Shown here piece after piece: positions 1-5,405 of a stretch of DNA of 7,817 nt. Below the pieces are notes generated by a model. That model did no database searches and was not told where the DNA came from. It saw nothing but the letters and a program-made list of their open reading frames with translations. How positions within the stretch are numbered: position 1 is the stretch's first letter; every line of letters starts with the position of its first letter. The DNA is from DASQUP01 sp035641235 (GTDB lineage Bacteria > Actinomycetota > CADDZG01 > WHSQ01): contig DASQUP010000002.1 in assembly GCA_035641235.1 (NCBI GenBank), positions 1 through 7,817 of the forward strand. The letters run 5' to 3'. The position numbers and the translations under genes are program-made.

Positions 1-63
1 GCAGACAGAAAGAACTTGGGAACCTTTTCGAGGCGTCCGGTGTATTGGGTGCAGGCCTAATTT

Positions 64-72
64 GGAGAGGAG
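64..72 (+). promoter_or_regulatory. Shine-Dalgarno site of the cupredoxin gene
   Basis: GGAGAGGAG lies five bases before ATG 78. It decides the start in favour of 78 over the in-frame ATG at 45, which lacks such a site and would put charged and polar residues ahead of the signal peptide. Confidence 0.75.
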
Positions 73-77
73 TCGGG

Positions 78-686
78 ATGGACCGCCGCAGGGTGTCGTT
101 GTTTCTGGTTCTTGCGGTTTGCGGGCTGATGCTGGTTGCTCTGCCGGCGGCGCTGGCGGGAGGCGGAGGTGGCTGTCACAAGAGAGGCGACACACAAGAC
201 GACACCACCGTCGTGGATATGAAAGCCAACTGCTTCGGCCCCACCGTCACCAACATCGATGTGGGCGACACCGTCAAGTGGACCAACAGCGATACGGTCA
301 CACATGCGATCGCGGGCGCCACCGGTGATTGGGGGACGAAGGACCTGGCCGGGAAGCAGTCGGTGGCGGTCAAGTTCGACAAACCGGGCGTCTACGCGTA
401 CTGGTGCCCGTACCACATGGGCATGATCGGAGCGGTGATGGTCGGTGACGGACGTCCCGACTCCAAGGCTGCCGGGAGCGCTCCGGTTGCGGTTGCTGTG
501 GAGGAAGAACCGCCGTCCGGAGGCGCTCCGGCCACGGGCGAGCAGACATCAGCACGAGCCGACGCCGAGGGCATCGCCCCCGTTGCTGCGGTTGCCATCG
601 CTCTTATCGCGGGTGTCGCCGGCTACGGCTTCGCCCTCGTCGTGCGCCGGCGCGACCTGGCCGTACCCGCCAAGCAGGCCAGCTAG
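78..686 (+). CDS. Secreted, membrane-anchored type I copper protein (plastocyanin/amicyanin-like cupredoxin)
   Basis: A 202-residue protein from ATG 78. An in-frame ATG at 45 exists, but 78 has a strong Shine-Dalgarno (GGAGAGGAG, 64-72) five bases upstream and places a normal signal peptide at the N-terminus: MDRRR, a hydrophobic core at residues 6-26, and an ALA cleavage site near residue 27. The mature part has one cupredoxin domain (about 43-123) with all four expected type I copper ligands: His76 (THAI) and Cys110, His113 and Met116 in CPYHMGM. The C-x2-H-x2-M spacing is that of amicyanin rather than plant plastocyanin (C-x2-H-x4-M). A Pro/Ala/Glu-rich linker (about 130-170) leads to a hydrophobic segment (about 172-195) followed by RRR, so the domain probably sits outside the membrane on a C-terminal anchor. 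Likely role: single-electron carrier in the envelope; its partner is unknown. The GGGGGC at 28-33 is not a good lipobox. It stands alone, with about 200 bp to the next gene. Confidence 0.88.
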   Translation: MDRRRVSLFLVLAVCGLMLVALPAALAGGGGGCHKRGDTQDDTTVVDMKANCFGPTVTNIDVGDTVKWTNSDTVTHAIAGATGDWGTKDLAGKQSVAVKFDKPGVYAYWCPYHMGMIGAVMVGDGRPDSKAAGSAPVAVAVEEEPPSGGAPATGEQTSARADAEGIAPVAAVAIALIAGVAGYGFALVVRRRDLAVPAKQAS

Positions 687-828
687 AGGGACACAATCCG
701 CCCAAAGAAAACCGAGATGGAGCGAGAGCCCAACATTTCACGCTTTCGCGCCATTTCGGCGTCTGGACGCCCTGCGCCGGGCCGTCGCATCATTTCTCAC
801 CAAGATAGAGCCGATTCGATCGAGCGGA

Positions 829-856
829 TGTCGTATTGGGCCCTTTCCCGATCGTC
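829..856 (+). promoter_or_regulatory. Possible ECF-type promoter upstream of the VOC gene
   Basis: TGTCGTA at 829-835 is followed, 13 bases later, by CGATCGTC at 849-856, about 35 bases before ATG 890. From memory, ECF42 sigma factors recognise a TGTCGA-like -35 element and a CGA(T)C-like -10 element, so this could be the autoregulated promoter of the downstream sigma-factor module. The match is partial and the motifs are short, so chance is a real possibility. The rest of the 687-889 gap shows only a small hairpin (GGCGT/ACGCC at 758-771) without a T run. Confidence 0.3.
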
Positions 857-889
857 TTTGTAGTAGAGGAACACAGGGAAGGAGGCGCT

Positions 890-1408
890 ATGAGCCTGCA
901 GGAGGCCACGAAGCTCGATGAAGCGGGAGGTGTTTCTGTGTCAGTCGTCAAGCCGATCCCCGATACATATCCGCGTATCACCCCGCACCTAACGATCGAC
1001 GGAGCCGCAAACGCAATCGAGTTCTATCAACACGTTTTTGGCGCTCGCGAGCGCGTGCGCATGGGTACGCCGGACGGTTTGGTGGCCCATGCCGAGATCG
1101 AGCTCGGCGGTTCGGTACTCATGATCGGTGAGGCAAATCTGCCAATTGAGACCGATCCCAGTCCAAAGTCACTTGGGGGGTCACCTGTATCTCTCTTCGT
1201 GTACGTGGAGGACGTCGACGATGTTTTTCGGCGGGCTGTTGACGGGGGAGCGAAGCCCGTCTCCGAACCCGAAGACCACTTCTACGGCGACCGCGTTGCG
1301 ACAATCGATGATCCATTTGGCCATCGTTGGAATATCGCGACCCACATCGAAGACGTTCCGCCGGACGAAATGGAGCGGCGCGCCGCTCGGGCGATGGCCG
1401 GACCCTAG
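890..1408 (+). CDS. VOC superfamily (PhnB-like / glyoxalase-fold) protein
   Basis: A 172-residue protein from ATG 890, preceded by a near-perfect Shine-Dalgarno (AAGGAGG, 879-885). The sequence has the usual PhnB-like order: KPIPDTYPRITPHL, then IEFYQHVFGA (about 43-52), HAEIELGGSVLMIGE (67-81), the second-half strand VSLFVYVEDVDDVFRRAVDGGA, and a closing GDRVATIDDPFGHRWNIATH (133-152). This is the paired beta-alpha-beta-beta-beta fold of glyoxalase I, dioxygenase and bleomycin-resistance proteins. The substrate cannot be assigned, and a metal site is not certain. Relatives of this type often begin within a few residues of the KPIP motif. GTG 938, with its own Shine-Dalgarno (GGAGG, 926-930), would give a 156-residue form that fits them better; the start is therefore uncertain. 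It is the first gene of a plus-strand module with a YciI-like protein and an ECF sigma factor, a partnership common for DGPF and PhnB-like families. Confidence 0.85.
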   Translation: MSLQEATKLDEAGGVSVSVVKPIPDTYPRITPHLTIDGAANAIEFYQHVFGARERVRMGTPDGLVAHAEIELGGSVLMIGEANLPIETDPSPKSLGGSPVSLFVYVEDVDDVFRRAVDGGAKPVSEPEDHFYGDRVATIDDPFGHRWNIATHIEDVPPDEMERRAARAMAGP

Positions 1409-1423
1409 GAGAGGTAACCCCGG

Positions 1424-1489
1424 GGGTGCATTTGGGGGAGACGGTGTCGTAGATGCCGTGATAAGGAGAAGGGACCGCCCCCTGCACCC
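1424..1489 (+). other. Long imperfect stem-loop between the VOC and YciI-like genes
   Basis: The 3' arm ACCGCCCCCTGCACCC (1474-1489) is paired along its whole length. GGGTGCA (1424-1430) pairs with TGCACCC (1483-1489). After a TTT bulge, GGGGG (1434-1438) pairs with CCCCC (1478-1482). After an AGA bulge, CGGT (1442-1445) pairs with ACCG (1474-1477). This makes 16 Watson-Crick pairs enclosing a 28-nt loop. No T run follows, so it is not an ordinary intrinsic terminator. CCCC at 1418-1421 could instead pair with the G run at 1434-1437, giving a mutually exclusive fold. The YciI Shine-Dalgarno (1511-1520) lies outside the stem. Possible roles are mRNA stabilisation or processing between cistrons, a leader structure, or an extragenic palindrome; none is shown by the sequence. 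Confidence 0.6.
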
Positions 1490-1510
1490 GATGAGCTGTG
1501 GACTGCTTCC

Positions 1511-1520
1511 AGAGAGGTGA
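1511..1520 (+). promoter_or_regulatory. Shine-Dalgarno site of the YciI-like gene
   Basis: AGAGAGGTGA, with the anti-SD-complementary AGGTGA at its 3' end, precedes GTG 1525 by four bases. It supports the GTG start over ATG 1498, which lies upstream of this site. Confidence 0.65.
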
Positions 1521-1524
1521 TTGC

Positions 1525-1866
1525 GTGAAGTACGTGCTCTTGTTCGTGGATACCGAGCAGTACACGAACGACCTCCAGGCAATGGGTCCGGCCGAGCGCG
1601 AACGTGCCTACGAAAGGGTGAGTCAGTGGTGGGCGGAGAACTCGGCCGTGATCCGGGGCGGAAGCAAATTGCATCCACCAGAGACCGCAACCACGGTGAG
1701 GATGGAGGGCGGAGATCCTGTCATCACGGACGGCCCATTCGTGGAGGGGAAAGAGGTCGTTAGCGGCTACGTCGAGATCGATGTCGCCAACTTGGATGAA
1801 GCCCTAAGACTGGTGAAGACATGGCCGGGGTGTCCGGTCGTCGAGATCCGCCCATTGGAGTCATGA
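1525..1866 (+). CDS. YciI-like / DGPF-motif protein (YCII-related domain)
   Basis: A 113-residue protein from GTG 1525, chosen over an in-frame ATG at 1498 because AGAGAGGTGA (1511-1520) stands four bases before it and because KYVLLFV is the normal opening of the family. The dimeric alpha-beta barrel pattern is visible: first strand YVLLFVD, helix around residues 21-38, a middle segment, the signature DGPFVEGKEVVSGY (69-82) and a last segment VDIDEA-like (VANLDEALRLVKTWPG) ending VEIRPLE. Small proteins with this motif are encoded beside ECF42 sigma factors in many bacteria. Their biochemical activity is not settled, and YciI-type enzymatic function should not be assumed. The stop codon is only six bases from the sigma-factor TTG, in the same frame, so the two are surely co-transcribed and probably translationally coupled. 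Confidence 0.87.
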   Translation: MKYVLLFVDTEQYTNDLQAMGPAERERAYERVSQWWAENSAVIRGGSKLHPPETATTVRMEGGDPVITDGPFVEGKEVVSGYVEIDVANLDEALRLVKTWPGCPVVEIRPLES

Positions 1867-1880
1867 AAGCCTTTGGATGA
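1863..1880 (+). other. Five-codon minicistron overlapping the YciI stop and the sigma-factor start
   Basis: ATG 1863 overlaps the YciI stop (ATGA at 1863-1866) and reads MKAFG before TGA at 1878-1880, in a frame other than that of the sigma gene. It may be a coupling device that brings ribosomes to TTG 1873. It may instead be the true sigma-factor start displaced by one extra T in the TTT at 1872-1874: without that T the reading becomes MKALDDTSLLEL. The sequence cannot decide between the two. Confidence 0.4.
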
Positions 1881-3066
1881 CACATCGCTGCTCGAGTTGT
1901 CCCGCATCGTTCGTGAGGAAACGGGACGGTTGGCCGCATCCTTGGTGGGTCTGATAGGGGACTTCTCCACCGCTGAGGACCTTGTGCAGGATGCCGTCGT
2001 TGCGGCTCTGCAGCGCTGGCCGGTCGAGGGGGTTCCAGATCGACCCGACGCATGGTTGTTCACCGTTGCCAGGCGACGCGGCCTCGACGTCCTACGCCGT
2101 GAAAGCAACTACCGCGCAAAGCTGGCGCAGCTGCAATGGCCGGTTCAGCCGGCCCCGGATGAGCGCCTGCGCCTTATCTTCACGTGTTGTCACCCTGCAT
2201 TGTCTCGACATGCACAAATCGCGCTCACCCTCCGAGTTGTGTGCGGCTTCACGACCGCCCAGATCGCCCGCGCCTTCGTAACGCCGGAAGCGACGATCGC
2301 GCAACGCATCACTCGTGCGAAACGAAAGATCGGCGACGCTGGGATTCCGTACCGGATCCCCGGAGACGAGGAATTGCATTCACGACTGAGCGAGGTTCTG
2401 ACGGTGGTCTATCTGCTGCTCAACGAGGGCTACCTTTCCACCGCCGATGTGGCGCAGTCGCGCGATCTAGTCGATGACGCCGAATGGCTCGCGAGCCTGC
2501 TACACGAGCTCATGCCCACAGAAGCGGAAGCCGCAGGTCTGCTGGCGTTGATCCGCCTCCACCGAGCTCGAGCGGCGGCGCGCTTCGATAGTGAGGGCAG
2601 GTTGGTGCTGCTTCGCGACCAGGACAGGGCACTGTGGGATCGGGAAGCCATCACAAACGCAACTCAACTGCTGACCCGAGCCGCCAGACAACGGCGGCCT
2701 GGTCCCTACCAACTCCAGGCCGCGATCGTCGCATGCCACGCCGAAGCGGGACGTTGGGAGGACACGGACTGGGAGCAGATCGTGCTGCTCTATGACATGC
2801 TGCTTCATCTCGCGCCGTCGCCGGTGACGCGGCTTCACCGGGCCATAGCACTCCGCTACGCCGCCGGGCCGCAAGAAGCGATGTCCGAACTGGACGGCCT
2901 CGCCGGATCTTTGGACCGCTACCACCTTTATCACGCGACGCGGGCCGAGCTGTTGCATGAATTGGGTAATGACGATGAGGCCCGTGTTGCCACCGGACGC
3001 GCCCTAGAGCTCACCAACAATCCTGCCGAACGAGCCGTGTTGGAGGATCGTTTGGGTGCGAACTGA
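1873..3066 (+). CDS. ECF42-type RNA polymerase sigma factor with long C-terminal extension
   Basis: About 397 residues, twice the length of a plain ECF sigma factor. Region 2 is clear at about 20-80: DFSTAEDLVQDAVVAALQRWP, then PDAWLFTVARRRGLDVLRR. The linker has DERLRLIFTCCHPAL, and region 4 follows at about 114-152 (ALTLRVVCGFTTAQIARAF, then TIAQRITRAKRKI, a helix-turn-helix for -35 recognition). The rest (about 160-397) contains LLLNEGY, a leucine/alanine-rich helical stretch, GPYQLQAAIVACHAEAGRWEDTDW and TPR-like helices ending in a helix-rich tail. This is the DUF6596-type extension of the ECF42 group, which in studied members is needed for activity in place of an anti-sigma factor; no anti-sigma gene is seen here. 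The only start in this frame after the YciI stop is TTG 1873, with a weak GGAG at 1857-1860. See the findings for a possible single-base problem at this start. Confidence 0.88.
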   Translation: MDDTSLLELSRIVREETGRLAASLVGLIGDFSTAEDLVQDAVVAALQRWPVEGVPDRPDAWLFTVARRRGLDVLRRESNYRAKLAQLQWPVQPAPDERLRLIFTCCHPALSRHAQIALTLRVVCGFTTAQIARAFVTPEATIAQRITRAKRKIGDAGIPYRIPGDEELHSRLSEVLTVVYLLLNEGYLSTADVAQSRDLVDDAEWLASLLHELMPTEAEAAGLLALIRLHRARAAARFDSEGRLVLLRDQDRALWDREAITNATQLLTRAARQRRPGPYQLQAAIVACHAEAGRWEDTDWEQIVLLYDMLLHLAPSPVTRLHRAIALRYAAGPQEAMSELDGLAGSLDRYHLYHATRAELLHELGNDDEARVATGRALELTNNPAERAVLEDRLGAN

Positions 3067-3311
3067 TGTAGCCGTGCCTCGGCCAGTGATGTTTGCGAGG
3101 TTCTGCGGCGCGAAAAACAAGGCCGCGGCAGCGCACCGACCTGCACGCCCGTCCGGCAGGAAACGCAACCAGACCGGAGAGGCGGTACCAAGTACTCGGC
3201 GGAGCCGTGCCGAGGGAGGGTGCGTACCAGGAGCGTACGTGCCCGACCGAGAACGCAGCCAGGCGCAGCTTTTTCGCCCGCAGAGCCCTACCGACATTGC
3301 TGGTCGAGGCA
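3067..3311. other. Gap between convergent genes; weak hairpins, no clear terminator
   Basis: This 245-bp gap separates the end of the sigma-factor gene from the end of the oppositely read VWA gene. It should hold terminators for both. I see CCTGC/GCAGG (3140-3144 with 3156-3160), CTCGGC/GCCGAG flanking 3195-3214, and an 8-bp stem with two G-U pairs at 3220-3242 (GTGCGTAC and GTACGTGC around a 7-nt loop). None is followed directly by a T run on either strand. Short T runs (five T on the minus strand at 3113-3117, five T on the plus strand at 3270-3274) are not preceded by a good stem. Open frames through here lack recognisable protein features and are probably not genes. Confidence 0.45.
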
Positions 3312-4460
3312 CTAGAGGGACACGGCGCGCGCAAGGGACTCGACGCTCGCCAGGTTGTGTCCCGGCATGAAGACGTCGACGTGGGGGAGGGCAGCGGCCA
3401 TCCCCCGCGCGAGCGGCTGGTAGCGGATGTCACCCGCAAGCGGATTCACCCAGATCACCTTGTGAGCCAAGCGTCCGAGGCGCGCCATCTGGGCGGCCAG
3501 CAGTTCCGGATCCCCGCGCTCAAGACCGTCGGAGCACATAACTACGACCGATCCGCGCAGCTGGGCCGTCTGGCCGTAGCGGTCGAGCAATTGCTTCAGC
3601 GAGTCGCCGATGCGCGTGCCTCCGTCCCAGTCGACGAGCGTTCCGGTGACCTCAGAGAGCGCAACGTCGGGATCCTTCGTACGCAGCAATCGAGTGATGC
3701 GCGTCAACCGGGTGCCGAAGCAGAAGACCTCCACGGCGCGCCCGGCGTTCATCGCGGCATACCCAAACTGAAGGAGCGCGTGTGAGAAGGCGGACATCGA
3801 CGCGGAGATGTCGAGGATGAGTACGAGCGGACGAATGCGCGTTCTCCGGTCCTTCCACGCGCGCCGGAGCGGCTCGCCTTGCGTTCGCAGCGAGTACCTG
3901 AGCGTGCGCCGCATGTCGAGGTTGCCGGGCAGGGGAGCGCGAGCGAGGCGCCGCGCCCTTCTGAGCGGAAGGTCGAGCTGGATGGTCCTTATTGCGCTGG
4001 CTACCCGGCGAAGCTCGGCGTCGGTGAGTTTGTCGAATGACTTGTTTCGGAGGACCTCTGCGCTGCTGGCGACCATCGCGACGATCGCATCGCCTTCGGA
4101 GGACTCCGCATCCTCGGGGAGTCCCGTCTGCCGTTCAACCTGCGCGCCGTCCTCGGTTTCGTCGGCGGCGTCCATCTGCGGGACCTGCGTCTTGTCGGCG
4201 AACTCGAAGAGCTTCTCGAGGACGTCGCTGAGATCGCCGCGGTCGTAGTAGTCGCGAAACGCGCTGTCGTACCGCTCCAGGTCCTCCCGCCGCGCCACGA
4301 GCGTCGTTCGGCCCGCCCAGTACAGCCGCTCCCGGTTCAGCGGCGCGAGAACCGCCGCGGCCCGGCAGTAGTTGAGGATGCGGCCGGTGCCGACCGGAAG
4401 ACCATCTGCGCGCAGCCGCCGCCCAAACCCGACAAGCACGTCCATGTGTCGTTCGCGCAT
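3312..4460 (-). CDS. coxE: CoxE-like VWA-domain protein (molybdenum hydroxylase maturation)
   Basis: A 382-residue protein from ATG 4460; ATG 4445 (residue 6) is an alternative. GAGGGTAGG just upstream of 4460 is a usable ribosome site. The N-terminal half (1-165) is the helical CoxE part, with an acidic stretch at about 96-124 (MDAADETEDGAQVE to EDAESSEGD). The C-terminal half is a von Willebrand A domain with a complete metal-ion-dependent adhesion site: DISASMS (217-223, with Asp217, Ser219 and Ser221), Thr282 in GGTRIG and Asp311 in CSDG. In Oligotropha-type CO dehydrogenase, CoxE works with the CoxD ATPase to complete the active-site metal cluster. By analogy this protein probably helps mature the hydroxylase encoded just upstream. 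It lies 23 bp after the MoxR/CoxD-like gene and is the last gene of the minus-strand operon. The assignment to the CoxE family is firm, but the exact reaction is inferred. Confidence 0.87.
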   Translation of the reverse strand: MRERHMDVLVGFGRRLRADGLPVGTGRILNYCRAAAVLAPLNRERLYWAGRTTLVARREDLERYDSAFRDYYDRGDLSDVLEKLFEFADKTQVPQMDAADETEDGAQVERQTGLPEDAESSEGDAIVAMVASSAEVLRNKSFDKLTDAELRRVASAIRTIQLDLPLRRARRLARAPLPGNLDMRRTLRYSLRTQGEPLRRAWKDRRTRIRPLVLILDISASMSAFSHALLQFGYAAMNAGRAVEVFCFGTRLTRITRLLRTKDPDVALSEVTGTLVDWDGGTRIGDSLKQLLDRYGQTAQLRGSVVVMCSDGLERGDPELLAAQMARLGRLAHKVIWVNPLAGDIRYQPLARGMAAALPHVDVFMPGHNLASVESLARAVSL

Positions 4461-4483
4461 TTACCTACCCTCGCGGCGCGCCG

Positions 4484-5350
4484 TCAGTCTTCGGCCAGCT
4501 CCTCGAGCCGAGCCCGCACGTAGGTCTGGTCTTCGTGGTCCTTGATCACCGCTCCGAGTGTGTCGGACGCCACCTCGCCGTCGACCTTCTCGGCGCCGAG
4601 GAAGGCGAGTGCGTTCGCCCAGTCGATCGTCTCGGCCACGCCGGGGCGTTTGGCGAGGTCGAAGCCGCGCATCCGCTCCACCGCGACGGCCACCGATCGG
4701 GCCAGCGCCTCCGACACCTCGGGAGCGCGAGCGCGGATGATCTCGATCTCCCGGTCGAGAGACGGATGGTCGATCCAGTGGTACAGGCAGCGCCGTTTCA
4801 GCGCGTCGTGTAGCTCGCGCGTCCGGTTGGAGGTGATCACCACTGCGGGAGGCCGCTCCGCGGCGGCGCGCCCGATCTCCGGGATCGTGACCGAGAACTC
4901 GGAGAGGATCTCCAACAGAAACGCCTCGAACTCGTCGTCGGCGCGATCGAGTTCGTCGATGAGCAAGACGCACTTGGAGCCGGCCCGGATCGCCGCAAGC
5001 AACGGGCGCTCCACAAGAAACTCGAGCCCGAACAGATCAGTCGCAGAGACGGCTTCGGCCTCCGCGGCGCGCACTGCAATGAGCTGGCGCGCGTAGTCCC
5101 ATTCGTAGAGGGCCTGCGCTGCGTCGATGCCCTCGTAACACTGAAGTCGGATGAGCTCGCGGCCGAGGAGATCGGCCAGCACCTTCGCCACCTCCGTCTT
5201 GCCGACACCGGCCTCTCCTTCGAGGAGGAGCGGCTTGTCGAGCGACAGCGCCAGGTAGATCGCGGTGGCCAGCCCGCGATGCGGTAGATAGTTGCGCAGT
5301 CGGAGCCCGTCTTCGAGCTCTTCGACCGATGTAAACGGGAGGGTGCTCAC
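4484..5350 (-). CDS. coxD: MoxR/CoxD-like AAA+ ATPase
   Basis: A 288-residue protein from GTG 5350, whose Shine-Dalgarno GGGAGGG (5364-5358 on the minus strand) lies seven bases upstream. An in-frame ATG at 5368 would add MWEGAH but lacks a ribosome site at a normal distance. All AAA+ elements are present (numbered from the GTG): Walker A GEAGVGKT (45-52), Walker B VLLIDELD (128-135), sensor 1 in TSNRTRELHDALKRRC (Asn at about 174) with arginine-finger candidates in KRR (about 185-186), then the helical lid. LLLEGEAGVGKTEVAKVLA and the short N-terminus are typical of the CoxD branch of MoxR. MoxR ATPases act with VWA proteins as metal-centre chaperones, and the partner VWA gene follows by 23 bp. 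In CO dehydrogenase, CoxD is needed for sulfuration of the molybdenum centre; the same job is inferred here. A perfect inverted repeat covers the start region and suggests translational control. Confidence 0.88.
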   Translation of the reverse strand: MSTLPFTSVEELEDGLRLRNYLPHRGLATAIYLALSLDKPLLLEGEAGVGKTEVAKVLADLLGRELIRLQCYEGIDAAQALYEWDYARQLIAVRAAEAEAVSATDLFGLEFLVERPLLAAIRAGSKCVLLIDELDRADDEFEAFLLEILSEFSVTIPEIGRAAAERPPAVVITSNRTRELHDALKRRCLYHWIDHPSLDREIEIIRARAPEVSEALARSVAVAVERMRGFDLAKRPGVAETIDWANALAFLGAEKVDGEVASDTLGAVIKDHEDQTYVRARLEELAED

Positions 5351-5364
5351 ATGAGCACCCTCCC
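5337..5364 (-). promoter_or_regulatory. Perfect 12-bp hairpin occluding the coxD-like ribosome site and start
   Basis: On the minus strand GGGAGGGTGCTC is followed by ATGT and then GAGCACCCTCCC, an exact 12-bp inverted repeat with a 4-nt loop; 9 of the 12 pairs are G-C. The first arm contains the Shine-Dalgarno GGGAGGG. The GTG start (5350-5348) has its first two bases in the loop and its last at the stem. No U run follows in either direction, so it does not look like a terminator. In mRNA this stem would hide the ribosome site between the medium-subunit gene and the ATPase gene. It could thus lower or condition production of the maturation ATPase relative to the enzyme subunits. Confidence 0.65.
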
Positions 5365-5405
5365 ACATTTCGTGCGCTGTTCGGTCCTACTGCATCGCAC
5401 TCCTG

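Noticed and set aside
18..37. GGGAACC at 18-24 with CGTC at 34-37, resembling an ECF-type promoter before the cupredoxin gene
   Set aside because: The spacing between the two elements is about 10 bases, too short for the usual 16-17, and no better -10 element is seen at the right distance.
758..771. GGCGT-CTGG-ACGCC hairpin after the cupredoxin gene
   Set aside because: Only five pairs and no T run; too weak to call a terminator.
3112..3140. Possible minus-strand terminator: a GC-rich stretch followed by five T
   Set aside because: The GC-rich part (GCCGCGGC) is self-complementary but has no room for a loop, and no stem longer than three pairs can be drawn directly before the T run.
683..3323. 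The 12-mer CTAGAGGGACAC occurs at 683-694 and 3312-3323, each at the end of a gene
   Set aside because: One or two repeated 12-mers are expected by chance in a window this size, and the copies are on opposite sides of their gene ends. They show no longer homology and no structure.
3093..3785. A 230-codon plus-strand open frame through the convergent gap and into the coxE-like gene
   Set aside because: Its product is Arg/Ala/Gln-rich with no recognisable domain, it has no good ribosome site, and most of it lies antisense to the well-supported VWA domain. It is typical of spurious frames in GC-rich DNA.
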